Assembly (NCBI GenBank): GCA_028691615.1
Contig: JAQUYX010000004.1
Coordinates: 1-42,172, forward strand
Direction of reading: 5' to 3'
Source of the DNA: Victivallaceae bacterium
Lineage (GTDB): Bacteria > Verrucomicrobiota > Lentisphaeria > Victivallales > Victivallaceae
Length of the DNA: 42,172 nt
Part shown: positions 32,552 through 41,396 of the stretch, in pieces
Position numbering within the stretch: the first letter of the stretch is position 1
Layout: each line of letters opens with the position of its first letter
Program-made: the position numbers and the translations under genes
Notes under the pieces: generated by a model
What the model saw: only the letters and a program-made list of their open reading frames with translations
Database searches by the model: none
What the model was told of the DNA's origin: nothing

Positions 32552-32714
32552 GAAGAATATTTGCGGATGCGGGCGTTTTTTTTATGCTGCCGCTGAAAGT
32601 CGCGTCCGAACGGGTAAAAAACCGCGATTTCGGGGTTGTATTTTTGCAAAAGGATATTACATTATAGCCAACCGGATTTCATGCGGAAAGAATTTTTTGA
32701 TCAGGAGAAAAATC

Positions 32715-33281
32715 ATGTTGAAGAAGAGTCTGCTTTTCATTGGACTGGCGATGGCTTGTGTGATGCTTGTCGGCTGTGCGAAGAAAGGCACGGACGAAAA
32801 TGCGGATGGCGAAGTTCCGCCGCCGTTGGAAGGGGAAGTACAGGCCACACCCGGAGAATGGGCGCCCGGCGCCAATGATAAATCGGTCGGCGCAGGCAAC
32901 GGCGGTGCCGCCGGAGAGTGGACGCCGGTTCCCGGCGGGCTGAATTTCCCGGTGATTTACTTCGGATTCAATTTGGACGAGGTCGATCCCTCGCAGACCG
33001 CGAGCCTTGACAAGGTGGCGGGATATCTGAATAAGCATGCGCAGCTGGGACTGATCATTGAAGGGCATTGCGACCAGCGCGGCACGGAAGAATACAACCG
33101 CGCGCTTGGTGAACGCCGTGCGAATTCCATTCGCGCATATCTGACGGGCAAGGGACTGGCCGACAGTCGGATCAAGACGCTTTCGTTCGGCAAGGACCGT
33201 CCGGCCGTCGAGGGATCCGGCGAAGATGCATGGAAGAAGAATCGCCGGGGCATGCTGATTCCGGCAACGATGAATAAATGA
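32715..33281 (+). CDS. pal: Pal/OmpA-type peptidoglycan-associated lipoprotein
   Basis: The 188-residue product has a signal peptide and lipobox VMLVGC (Cys21), then a low-complexity linker in which GEW-[AT]-P-x-x-G repeats twice (residues about 54 and 74). The OmpA-like domain follows (about 85-188): VIYFGFNLDEVDPSQT, LIIEGHCDQRGTEEYNRALGERRANSIRAYL and SFGKDRPA, with NRRG near the end. Pal tethers the outer membrane to peptidoglycan and partners with TolB and TolQRA. ATG 32715 follows AGGAG. An AT-rich promoter region at about 32636-32665 (TTGTAT, then ATATTACATTATAG) precedes it, and a terminator follows, so it is probably monocistronic. No tol genes are next to it. Confidence 0.92.
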   Translation: MLKKSLLFIGLAMACVMLVGCAKKGTDENADGEVPPPLEGEVQATPGEWAPGANDKSVGAGNGGAAGEWTPVPGGLNFPVIYFGFNLDEVDPSQTASLDKVAGYLNKHAQLGLIIEGHCDQRGTEEYNRALGERRANSIRAYLTGKGLADSRIKTLSFGKDRPAVEGSGEDAWKKNRRGMLIPATMNK

Positions 33282-33333
33282 CATCGTTTTAATTTCCGCG
33301 TCAAGTGCCGCCTTGCGTCTGTCGTTACAACCG

Positions 33334-33354
33334 AAAGCCGCCGGCGGCTTTTTT
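33334..33354 (+). terminator. Rho-independent terminator after the pal-like gene
   Basis: AAAGCCG and CGGCTTT form a seven-pair stem with a CCGG loop, followed by a run of T residues. It lies 52 bases after the stop at 33281 and 50 bases before metK. Confidence 0.85.
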
Positions 33355-33403
33355 CGCATGATGAGCATAAACAGTCAAAATCAATAGAGATAAAGGAAAA
33401 AGG

Positions 33404-34603
33404 ATGAGCAAGATCAAAGCCGATCACATTTTTACCTCGGAATCGGTTTCCGAGGGACACCCGGACAAACTTTGCGACGCGGTCAGTGATGCGATCGTCG
33501 ATGCATGTCTGATGCAGGATCCTGAAAGCCGTGTCGCGTGCGAGACGCTCGCTACGACCGATTTGCTGGTGATTTCCGGTGAGATCACCACCAATGCGCA
33601 GGTTAATTGGCAGAAGGTTGCCTTGAATGTTGTTCGCGACATTGGTTATGTCGACGGGACCATTGGGTTTTCGGCCGACACCGCCAAGGTGATGGTCGCC
33701 GTGCATAAGCAGTCTCCCGACATTTCGCAGGGGGTGACCGCCGGGATGGGGCTTTTCTCCGAGCAGGGGGCCGGCGATCAGGGCATGATGTTCGGTTATG
33801 CCAGCAACGAAACCGAAGCGTATATGCCTGCCACGATTTATTATGCGCACCGGATTGTCGAAGAATTTGCCCGGTTGCGCAAGAGCGATCCGGAGAAGTA
33901 CCGTTACCTGCGGCCCGACTCCAAGAGTCAGGTCTCGATCCGTTACTCCAACGGCAAGCCTGTCGCCGTGACCAGCGTGGTGCTGTCGCATCAGCACACG
34001 CACGACATGCCCCGCGAATGGCTGGAAGCGGAGACGCGCCGGGTGGTCGAGCAGGTGATTCCCGCTTCGCTGCGGACGGAGGAGATTCGTTACTTTGTCA
34101 ATCCCACGGGACGTTTCGAGGTGGGCGGTCCGCATGGCGACACCGGTTTGACGGGACGGAAAATCATTGTTGACACTTATGGCGGCGTCGGTTCGCATGG
34201 CGGCGGCGCGTTTTCCGGCAAAGATCCGAGCAAGGTGGATCGTTCGGCGGCATACATGTGCCGTTATGCGGCAAAGAATATCGTCGGGGCCAAACTTGCC
34301 GACAAATGCGAGATTCAGGTCGCCTACGCAATCGGCGTGGCCGAGCCTTTGAGCATCAATGTGGACACCTACGGAACCGGGAAAATTTCCGATGCCGATC
34401 TGGAAAAGGTAATTCGGGAAGTGTTTTCCTTTAAGCCGGCGGAGATTATCAAGACGCTCGATCTCAAGCATCCGGGCAAGACTTGGTGTTACCGGGACGC
34501 CGCGGCCTACGGGCATTTCGGCCGTCCGCAGTTCCCCTGGGAGAAGCTGGACAAAGCCGGGGCGTTGGCGGAAGCGGCCAGGAAGTATGCGGATAAGAGA
34601 TGA
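33404..34603 (+). CDS. metK: S-adenosylmethionine synthetase
   Basis: MetK makes SAM from methionine and ATP. The 399-residue product has the opening [32 protein letters not shown], the phosphate-loop block [19 protein letters not shown] and [10 protein letters not shown]. It aligns with full-length bacterial MetK. The leader of about 50 bases after the terminator has AAGGAAAAAGG before the ATG. I could not make out a SAM riboswitch. The stop overlaps the next gene's start as ATGA, and with that kinase and ahcY it forms a SAM cycle operon. Confidence 0.97.
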   Translation: MSKIKADHIFTSESVSEGHPDKLCDAVSDAIVDACLMQDPESRVACETLATTDLLVISGEITTNAQVNWQKVALNVVRDIGYVDGTIGFSADTAKVMVAVHKQSPDISQGVTAGMGLFSEQGAGDQGMMFGYASNETEAYMPATIYYAHRIVEEFARLRKSDPEKYRYLRPDSKSQVSIRYSNGKPVAVTSVVLSHQHTHDMPREWLEAETRRVVEQVIPASLRTEEIRYFVNPTGRFEVGGPHGDTGLTGRKIIVDTYGGVGSHGGGAFSGKDPSKVDRSAAYMCRYAAKNIVGAKLADKCEIQVAYAIGVAEPLSINVDTYGTGKISDADLEKVIREVFSFKPAEIIKTLDLKHPGKTWCYRDAAAYGHFGRPQFPWEKLDKAGALAEAARKYADKR

Positions 34604-35589
34604 AAAATAAGCCGATTCTCGGCGTCGGTGCGCCTCTCTTGGATTTGCTGTTTCGCGCGGACGAGGAATTTGTCGCCCGTTATGCGGGGGAAAAAGGCGG
34701 GATGCAGATGGTCGATTTCGACCGTCAGAAGGAGATTCTCGATCACGCTGCATCGCCGATCGAACATGTTCCCGGCGGATCCGCTGGGAACACGGTTCGG
34801 GCGTTGGCCCGACTGGGGGCCGCCGCCGGAATGCTGGGCAAGCTGGGCGATGATGCGGACGGCAGAAGATACGCCGAGGCGCTTGCGCGCAACGGCGGCG
34901 GGACAGAATATTTGTTTCGCACCTCCGAGGAGCCGACCGGTCGATGCATTTGTCTGGTGACTCCTGATGGAGAACGCACCATGCGTCCGTCGTTGGGGGC
35001 ATCGACCAAAATTTGCGCCGAGGATGTGCGGAACGTCGATTTCAGCAAGTTTGAGAGCGTTCACATCGAAGGATACGCGCTTTTTGCCGAAGAGTATTTT
35101 CAGGCGGTTGTCAATGGCGCGCAGTCAGCCGGATGCCGGATTTCTCTGGATTTGGCGAGCTTCGAAGTGGTGCGTGCATTCCGGGACAAATTGCCCGGGA
35201 TTTTGGAAAAAAACATCGATCTGGTCTTCGCCAATGAAGACGAGGCCGATGCGCTTTTGCCGGATGCTTCGCCTGCGGAACAGGCGGAAAAACTGGCGTC
35301 GTGGTGTTCTGTGGCGGTGGTCAAACAAGGAAGCCAGGGGTGCTATGTCAAAGGCGGCTCCGAGCCTGCGTTTCATGTGCCGGCCCGGAAGGTGCGTCCG
35401 GTGGACACCACTGCCGCGGGGGATTTTTTTCAGGCCGGATTCCTTTACGGAATGACCTTGGGGCGGCCGCTGGAAGATTGTGCGAAAATCGGCGCGCTGC
35501 TGGGCAGTGAGATCGTCGGAGTCATCGGTGCGGAATTGCCCGACCGGGTTTGGAATATGCTTCGCGGAAAAATCGCGATGCAGGCGTAG
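34600..35589 (+). CDS. PfkB-family kinase, probable adenosine kinase
   Basis: The 329-residue cytoplasmic kinase of the ribokinase fold has the substrate motif [17 protein letters not shown] near residue 58, and [18 protein letters not shown] near residue 268. The aspartate in AAGD is the catalytic base of the second PfkB signature (usually D-T-x-GAGD; here Ala replaces one Gly). The position between metK and ahcY suggests adenosine as substrate, since ahcY releases adenosine. PfkB enzymes also take sugars, so this is inference from context. It starts in an ATGA overlap with metK, and ahcY follows 32 bases on. Confidence 0.83.
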   Translation: MKNKPILGVGAPLLDLLFRADEEFVARYAGEKGGMQMVDFDRQKEILDHAASPIEHVPGGSAGNTVRALARLGAAAGMLGKLGDDADGRRYAEALARNGGGTEYLFRTSEEPTGRCICLVTPDGERTMRPSLGASTKICAEDVRNVDFSKFESVHIEGYALFAEEYFQAVVNGAQSAGCRISLDLASFEVVRAFRDKLPGILEKNIDLVFANEDEADALLPDASPAEQAEKLASWCSVAVVKQGSQGCYVKGGSEPAFHVPARKVRPVDTTAAGDFFQAGFLYGMTLGRPLEDCAKIGALLGSEIVGVIGAELPDRVWNMLRGKIAMQA

Positions 35590-35621
35590 AACGGAAAAAG
35601 ATGGAGACGGAGAGCAGAAAG

Positions 35622-37037
35622 ATGAAGAATATAGAGTATCAAGTCAAGAATATTGCCCTTGCCGATTTCGGACGCAAGGAGATCGACATTGCCGAACACG
35701 AGATGCCCGGACTGGTTGCCACGCGGATCAAGTACGGCCCCGCGCAGCCGCTGGCGGGAGTCAAGATCGCCGGAAGTCTGCACATGACCATTCAGACGGC
35801 GGTGCTCATTGAATCTTTGAAATTTCTCGGCGCGGACGTGCGTTGGGCCAGCTGCAATATTTTTTCGACGCAGGATCACGCCGCCGCTGCGATTGCCGAG
35901 GACGGAGTGAGTGTTTTCGCATGGAAGGGCGAGACGCTCGAGGAGTATTGGCAGTGCACCTATCGCGCATTGACCTGGCCGGACAACTCCGGGCCGGATC
36001 AGATTGTGGACGACGGCGGCGATGCGACGTTGTTGATTCATCGCGGGGTCAAAGGCGAAGACAATCCCGCCATTCTGGATGAGCCGACCGACAATCATGA
36101 GCTGGCGATCATCAATGCGCTCTTGAAGCAAGTCCGGGAAAGAGACCCGCAGCATTGGCACAAGGTGGCTGAACATGTTCGCGGCGTCTCCGAAGAAACC
36201 ACCACGGGAGTGCATCGTCTGATTCAGATGGCCGCGAACAACGAACTGTTGTTCCCCGCGATCAATGTCAACGATTCGGTGACCAAGAGCAAGTTTGACA
36301 ATATTTACGGCTGCCGTCATTCTCTCGGGGACGGGATCAAGCGCGCTCTGGACGTGATGATCGCCGGCAAGACGGTGATGGTTTGCGGCTACGGCGACGT
36401 CGGCAAGGGATGCGCCGAGGCCATGCGCAGCGAACGCGCCCGGGTGCTGGTCAGCGAGGTCGATCCGATCTGTGCGCTGCAGGCGTGCATGGCGGGATTT
36501 GAAGTTTGCACGGTGGAAGATGCGCTTTCCCGCGCGGACATTTTTGTCACCTGCACGGGGAATTGCGATATTATCACGCTTGAGCACATGCAGAAGATGA
36601 AGGATCAGGCGATCGTCTGTAACATCGGACATTTCGACAACGAGATTCAGGTTTCCCGGTTGGAGAATTGCCCCGGAGTGGTCAAAATGCAGATCAAGGG
36701 CGCCGAATGTCCGGTGAGCCGCTTTACGTTTGACGACGGTCACAGCATCTATCTGCTGGCGGAGGGGCGTCTGGTCAACCTCGGCTGTGCCACCGGGCAT
36801 CCGTCGTTTGTCATGTCGAACAGTTTCACCAATCAGGTGCTTGCGCAGATCGATATCGCGCGTCATGCAGAGCGTCCCGCCGGAGTGTATCTGCTGGACA
36901 AGAAGCTTGACGAAGAGGTCGCGCGGCTCCATCTGGAGAAACTCGGCGCCCGGCTGAGCAAGTTGACGCCCCGGCAGGCGCAGTACATCGGCGTGCCGGT
37001 CGACGGTCCGTTCAAAGCCGAAACCTATCGTTACTGA
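35622..37037 (+). CDS. ahcY: Adenosylhomocysteinase (S-adenosylhomocysteine hydrolase)
   Basis: AhcY splits S-adenosylhomocysteine to adenosine and homocysteine, removing the product of SAM-dependent methylation. From ATG 35622 (GGAG nine bases upstream) the product has 471 residues; an in-frame ATG at 35601 would add seven residues. Motifs include [38 protein letters not shown], the NAD-binding loop [14 protein letters not shown] near residue 254, and [14 protein letters not shown]-like and [15 protein letters not shown]. It ends KAETYRY, the family's typical C-terminal tyrosine tail. It follows the adenosine kinase-like gene in the SAM cycle operon. Confidence 0.97.
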   Translation: MKNIEYQVKNIALADFGRKEIDIAEHEMPGLVATRIKYGPAQPLAGVKIAGSLHMTIQTAVLIESLKFLGADVRWASCNIFSTQDHAAAAIAEDGVSVFAWKGETLEEYWQCTYRALTWPDNSGPDQIVDDGGDATLLIHRGVKGEDNPAILDEPTDNHELAIINALLKQVRERDPQHWHKVAEHVRGVSEETTTGVHRLIQMAANNELLFPAINVNDSVTKSKFDNIYGCRHSLGDGIKRALDVMIAGKTVMVCGYGDVGKGCAEAMRSERARVLVSEVDPICALQACMAGFEVCTVEDALSRADIFVTCTGNCDIITLEHMQKMKDQAIVCNIGHFDNEIQVSRLENCPGVVKMQIKGAECPVSRFTFDDGHSIYLLAEGRLVNLGCATGHPSFVMSNSFTNQVLAQIDIARHAERPAGVYLLDKKLDEEVARLHLEKLGARLSKLTPRQAQYIGVPVDGPFKAETYRY

Positions 37038-37055
37038 TTGCGGAGGAAAAATACA

Positions 37056-37862
37056 ATGAAGAAAAATCAGCTGAAAACGCTTGTCATCACCGGATTCGGA
37101 CTCAACTGCGAAAAGGAGACAGCCGCGGCTATCGAGCATGTCGGAGGAAGCGCCGAACTGGTGCATCTCAATGATCTCATCGCGGGAAAACGCAAACTGG
37201 AGGAGTTTCATTTTCTCACGTTCATCGGCGGTTTTTCTTTTGGCGACCACCTCGGTTCCGGGACGGTTTTTGCCAACAAAGTCAAATTTTCGTTGCGGGA
37301 GCAACTGGAGAAGTTTGTGGCCGACGGGAAATTGGTCATTGGAATCTGCAACGGATTTCAGACCCTGACCCGGCTGGGGCTGGTTCCCGCGCTGAACGGG
37401 CATTATTTCCAGCAGGAAGCGGCGTTGGCTCACAACGATTCCGGGTTGTTCCGCGACGACTGGTGCACGTTGAAGGTCGAGGCCGGCAATCCGAGCGTGT
37501 TTCTCCGGGGAATTGACACGGTGCGTTTGCCGTTGCGTCACGGCGAGGGCAAATTTGTGGCGGAGCCGGAGGTCCTTGACGCGATTGAAAAGAATCATCA
37601 GGTCGCGGTCCGGTATGTCAATTCCGACGGAAGCCGCGCCGAAGCGTTCCCGGAAAATCCCAACGGCTCGCTCAATTCCATTGCCGGAATCACCGACCCG
37701 ACCGGCCGGATTTTCGGGCTGATGCCCCACCCGGAGGCGTTTCTGTCGCCGTACAACGCGCCGGACTGGACGTTGGCAAGAAGCGAAAACCGTTTGCCCA
37801 AAGAGGGCGACGGAGTGGTTTTCTTTGCCAATGCGATCGACTATTTGGCTCAAACCTTCTGA
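37056..37862 (+). CDS. purQ: Phosphoribosylformylglycinamidine synthase, glutaminase subunit (PurQ)
   Basis: PurQ releases ammonia from glutamine for PurL in the fourth step of purine synthesis. The 268-residue class I glutamine amidotransferase has FIGGFSFGDHLGSG, the nucleophile motif LVIGICNGFQTLTRLGLVP with the cysteine, the VRLPLRHGEGKFV segment, and the catalytic His-Glu in GLMPHPEAFLSP. The length is somewhat longer than Bacillus PurQ (about 227), with an extra stretch before the HGEGKF block. GGAGG is 9 bases upstream of ATG 37056. It sits 18 bases after ahcY and 9 bases before the exchanger. Confidence 0.93.
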   Translation: MKKNQLKTLVITGFGLNCEKETAAAIEHVGGSAELVHLNDLIAGKRKLEEFHFLTFIGGFSFGDHLGSGTVFANKVKFSLREQLEKFVADGKLVIGICNGFQTLTRLGLVPALNGHYFQQEAALAHNDSGLFRDDWCTLKVEAGNPSVFLRGIDTVRLPLRHGEGKFVAEPEVLDAIEKNHQVAVRYVNSDGSRAEAFPENPNGSLNSIAGITDPTGRIFGLMPHPEAFLSPYNAPDWTLARSENRLPKEGDGVVFFANAIDYLAQTF

Positions 37863-37871
37863 TTGGCCCAC

Positions 37872-38882
37872 ATGGAATTTGAACTTCACAGCGCCTCGCT
37901 CTGGCTGAATTTGGTCCTTTTTGCGGGGGGCTTTTACCTGTTGATTAAAGGCAGTGACCTTTTTGTCGATGCGTCCGCGGCAATTGCGCGGCGTTGGCAT
38001 GTGTCGGAGCTGGTGATCGGTCTGACGCTGGTGAGTATCGGTACGTCGTTGCCGGAATTCGCGTCCAGCTGGTACGCCAGTTTTACCAACCAGCCGGATT
38101 TCATTGTCGGAAATATCTCCGGGAGCATCGTGACGAATATCACGCTGATTCTGGGGATCGGCGTGTTGATGGCCGGCGGAATGTGCTTCGACAAGCGGCT
38201 CCTTTCGCGCGACGCGGTGCTGATGAATGCGGTCTTTCTGGTCACAATGGGAATGATCTGGGGCGGCCGGGCGGTCGCGCCGAATGGCAGTGTGACCTAT
38301 GGAATCAACCGGTTCTGCGGGGCGCTCCTGCTCCTCGGCGCGGTGGGATATTGCTGGTGGCTGCTGCGGGAACGGCAATCGGAGATCGTGTGCGAACATT
38401 GCCAGCCCGATACGCCGAAGGATCCCGGCCGATCCTGTGCGGTGTTGTTTCTCCTGGTGCTGGTGGCCTTGGGGATGATTACGTTCGGTTCGAAGCTCCT
38501 GGTGGACAATGTCGTCTGGGGGGCGGAGAAACTCGGCGTCAGCGCGCTGCTCATCTCGGTGACGGTCGTCGCATTCGGAACGAGTGTGCCGGAGCTGGCG
38601 GTCACGATCGCCGGTGTGCGCAAAAAATGCAATGATCTGGCACTTGGTAATATCATCGGAAGCTGTATTTTCAACGTCCTGTTGATTTATGGGATTTGCG
38701 CTTTGACCCGTCCTCTGGCGGTGGTGGGGCTGCCCGGATTGTTCAATATGGGAATGATGTTCGGTTCCGGGGTGCTGTTGCTGGTACTGATGGCGGTACG
38801 CCGGCGTCTTACCCGGATCTGCGGATGGATTTTGCTGCTCGGCTACGTGGGCTTCTTCCTCTACAACCTGATGGCCTGCTGA
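37872..38882 (+). CDS. CaCA-family cation exchanger (Na+/Ca2+ exchanger-like)
   Basis: The 336-residue membrane protein has about ten or eleven helices and the two inverted alpha repeats of the Ca2+/cation antiporter family: GTSLPEFASSWYASFTN...GNISGSIVTNI in the first half and GTSVPELAVTIAGV...GNIIGSCIFNV in the second. The acidic residues in P-E lie at the ion site. The middle loop holds a Cys/His-rich stretch (ERQSEIVCEHCQPD), which is unusual and may be a metal site. ATG 37872 is chosen over an upstream TTG; neither has a strong ribosome site. The gene ends the SAM/purine operon and converges with the sensor gene. Ion specificity is not determined. Confidence 0.88.
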   Translation: MEFELHSASLWLNLVLFAGGFYLLIKGSDLFVDASAAIARRWHVSELVIGLTLVSIGTSLPEFASSWYASFTNQPDFIVGNISGSIVTNITLILGIGVLMAGGMCFDKRLLSRDAVLMNAVFLVTMGMIWGGRAVAPNGSVTYGINRFCGALLLLGAVGYCWWLLRERQSEIVCEHCQPDTPKDPGRSCAVLFLLVLVALGMITFGSKLLVDNVVWGAEKLGVSALLISVTVVAFGTSVPELAVTIAGVRKKCNDLALGNIIGSCIFNVLLIYGICALTRPLAVVGLPGLFNMGMMFGSGVLLLVLMAVRRRLTRICGWILLLGYVGFFLYNLMAC

Positions 38883-38951
38883 AATTTTCTATGGTCCCGG
38901 GAAGAAATCGATTCTTCCTTGTGCTTTGCACGTGCCTTGGGATCATCCAGG

Positions 38952-41396
38952 TTATGCCGCGTTCGGGGGCGGCGTGGAAGCATCCTCATCCGGTTGCGGG
39001 GAATGAACTAGAAGCAGCAATCGGCGCTGCGGCACTTTCAACAGAATGCGGCGGGTTTGCCAGCGGATCAGAATTCCATCCGGGTTGTACGCCTCATAAT
39101 GGGAATGGGTTTGGGAAGGCGCCAATTCCGCCGCATGCGCATCGTCTTCGCGCAGCTGCGGCACAAGATCCACACCGCTTCTCGTCCGAAAGCCGGAGAA
39201 CAGTACCTGATCATCAATATCCACGGCGCTTGCGAAGCGATGAAGGCGAAGCATTCTGAGGATATTGCGGTTGCTGAACAGGTATTTTCCGGTCGCAAGG
39301 TCTTTGACCAAAATGCTTTCGCTTTGCTGCTCAAGCACTTCTGTCAACAGTTTGTTGCTGACCGCCAGCTCTCTCCGGGTGGTTTCCAGCTCGGTGATGT
39401 CCGTACTGACCAGCAGCAGTGACTTCGTGCCGAAAACATCGTCCGGCAGCGGCAGGGACATGCATTGACGCAATTTTACGCCGTCTTTCCCGGAAAGCTG
39501 CCAGAAAAATTGTCCCGGCTGGTTGGTGGTGGCTGTGCGCGTTACCGCCGCCATCATCTTTTCGGCGTCATCCGGGGCGTAGATCGTCCGGATATTGTCA
39601 TGCACCTTGACATGCCGGTAAGTTCCCCCCGGCATCAGTCTGCTGTTGTGGATGAAAAGATAATTTCCCTCGGTATCGACAATCGCAATGCGAATCGGCA
39701 GATTTTCCAGAATCGAACGCAGCTTCAACTCCTCTCCCGCCAGCGCTTTCATCGTATCATAGCGCTGCACGGCCAGAATCAACAGCTGCGCCGCCGAATT
39801 GAGAAAATCAAACTCTCCGCTGTCAAGCCGTCGGCCGGTTGTGGCAAAATCCAACTTGAGCATTCCCCAGAGCCGATTTCCCCGCAGCATCGGAAGCGCC
39901 GCCACCGCTCCGGAGGGAACCAGCAAACGGATCGGGGAGTGCTCCCCGGTAAATACCACCGAACGCACTGCCTTGAGCTCGCCCAGCAGCGTGGAGACGG
40001 TTCCGGCCGGATAGAACTGCGTTTCCTCCGGCAACTCTTCCGACATGCGATAGCTGCTGAAGCATTCCAGACCCCGTTTCCCCGGCACATATTGATACAT
40101 CGAACACCCTGCCGCATCCAGATGCTTGCCGATCTGTTCGAGAATCATGGAAATGGCGTATTCGGCCTGATCGCTTGAGACAATCAGCATCAGAATCATA
40201 TTGATGCACCGGGTGTGCTTGTCGCTGCTGCCCAACTCTCCCGCCAGCGACCGCGCGGACAGCATGAAATAGCCGGCGAGCAAGAGCAGAATCAGCAGCA
40301 CCAGCAACGTAAGCAGCAGAAGCACAACCCGGTGGGTTTCGAAAAAAGAGGCCTTGCGATTGATCAGTTCCGCTTCGGCCGGAATGATGTCCGGCGCAAT
40401 TCCAAAATAATCCAGCTCCGAAGCATCATACCACGGAACTGCAATCGCTCCTTTGACCGGCAATTCCGCCGGATTGCTTCCGGTCAGCAATTTTTCTGCC
40501 AACGATGCGCCTTTGCGTCCCAGTTCATCGGAATCCACCCGCAGTCCTCCCAGCGCGCCCGAGCCGACCGCGCCTTCCCGCAACGTCAGAATCGGTCCGG
40601 CAAAATAATTCTCCCGCAGCATCGAGATCACCAGGCGATCCGGGGAAAAAACTCCACCCCTTCCCAAATTCCACGAACCGAACACCAGGCAGGTGGTGTC
40701 TTTGTTCTCCTTCGCCAATTTTCGGAAAAAGTTTTGATCCGTCCAATTCGTTTCGCTCAAAAATTCCAGCTTCGCTCCTTCGAAAAACGCCAGATTTCCC
40801 CGCAACTGCTCGTCCATCGCCAGCCCGCCGGTGCTGTCGTCGGTCACAAAAATAAATTTTTCCAGCCGGGGCAGCATCCGCATCGTCCGGCGCAGCATTT
40901 GCTTGACCGGAAGTTCATTGGTCATGCCGGTCACATTGTTGCGCAACGGGAAGTCTTCCGGCCGATAGGCATACACGTCGGTGAAAAGCAGATCCGTATA
41001 CTCCGGAATCTTATTCTGGTAGCGCACCAGCAGCCGGTATGCGTCCTCACCGATTCCATAAATCAGATCAAAACGCCGCCGGGTGATCTCCGCCATCGCT
41101 GCATTTGTCGATTGTTTGCGGTCCTCCGGGGTGCTGCGGCGAAGCGCATCCAGGTAAATCAACTGTACACGCGGATCCATTCCGCGCCGCTTCAAGTGCG
41201 TTTGAAAAGCGGCAATTTGCGCTTCCCCCTGACGGTGTTGACGGTGATAGCTGCTGAGAATTAAAATATTTTTTTGCGGAATTTCCTGTGCAATCGGATT
41301 CGGCTGCGGTGGCATCGAGGATGTGTCTGCATGACTGACCCCGGCGGAAAAAATTGCCGCCAGTGCGATTGTCCCAAAGAACAAGCCCCTCTTCAT
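38952..41396 (-). CDS. Transmembrane sensor: periplasmic binding-protein-like domain, GAF and two PAS-like domains, no output domain
   Basis: The 814-residue product has a signal peptide (to Ala23), then a periplasmic domain (about 41-340) resembling ABC substrate-binding proteins of the DUF/ABC_sub_bind type (NILILSSYHRQHRQGEAQ; LIYGIGEDAYRLLVRY; LLFTDVYAYRPEDF). A long membrane helix lies at 356-380. In the cytoplasm a GAF-like domain (about 400-545) and two PAS-like domains (about 555-670 and 680-800) follow. The protein then ends in a short proline-rich tail with no histidine kinase, GGDEF, EAL or methyl-accepting part. The frame is open throughout, so this is not an obvious truncation. 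It overlaps the ispG stop as ATGA. Confidence 0.85.
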   Translation of the reverse strand: MKRGLFFGTIALAAIFSAGVSHADTSSMPPQPNPIAQEIPQKNILILSSYHRQHRQGEAQIAAFQTHLKRRGMDPRVQLIYLDALRRSTPEDRKQSTNAAMAEITRRRFDLIYGIGEDAYRLLVRYQNKIPEYTDLLFTDVYAYRPEDFPLRNNVTGMTNELPVKQMLRRTMRMLPRLEKFIFVTDDSTGGLAMDEQLRGNLAFFEGAKLEFLSETNWTDQNFFRKLAKENKDTTCLVFGSWNLGRGGVFSPDRLVISMLRENYFAGPILTLREGAVGSGALGGLRVDSDELGRKGASLAEKLLTGSNPAELPVKGAIAVPWYDASELDYFGIAPDIIPAEAELINRKASFFETHRVVLLLLTLLVLLILLLLAGYFMLSARSLAGELGSSDKHTRCINMILMLIVSSDQAEYAISMILEQIGKHLDAAGCSMYQYVPGKRGLECFSSYRMSEELPEETQFYPAGTVSTLLGELKAVRSVVFTGEHSPIRLLVPSGAVAALPMLRGNRLWGMLKLDFATTGRRLDSGEFDFLNSAAQLLILAVQRYDTMKALAGEELKLRSILENLPIRIAIVDTEGNYLFIHNSRLMPGGTYRHVKVHDNIRTIYAPDDAEKMMAAVTRTATTNQPGQFFWQLSGKDGVKLRQCMSLPLPDDVFGTKSLLLVSTDITELETTRRELAVSNKLLTEVLEQQSESILVKDLATGKYLFSNRNILRMLRLHRFASAVDIDDQVLFSGFRTRSGVDLVPQLREDDAHAAELAPSQTHSHYEAYNPDGILIRWQTRRILLKVPQRRLLLLVHSPQPDEDASTPPPNAA

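Noticed and set aside
33282-33403. A possible SAM riboswitch before metK
   Set aside because: Most of the 120 bases are the tail of the pal-like transcript and its terminator, and I see no conserved riboswitch core. A covariance-model search would be decisive.
35445-38399. Very long antisense open frame (984 codons) opposite purQ, ahcY and the exchanger
   Set aside because: The plus strand holds three well-known genes with catalytic motifs. The antisense frame crosses their boundaries and shows no recognisable domain; it follows from the GC-rich third positions of the real genes.
38900-38918. Inverted repeat GGAAGAA-N5-TTCTTCC between the convergent exchanger and sensor genes as a terminator
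   Set aside because: The stem is AT-moderate and no T run follows on either strand, so terminator function is not supported.
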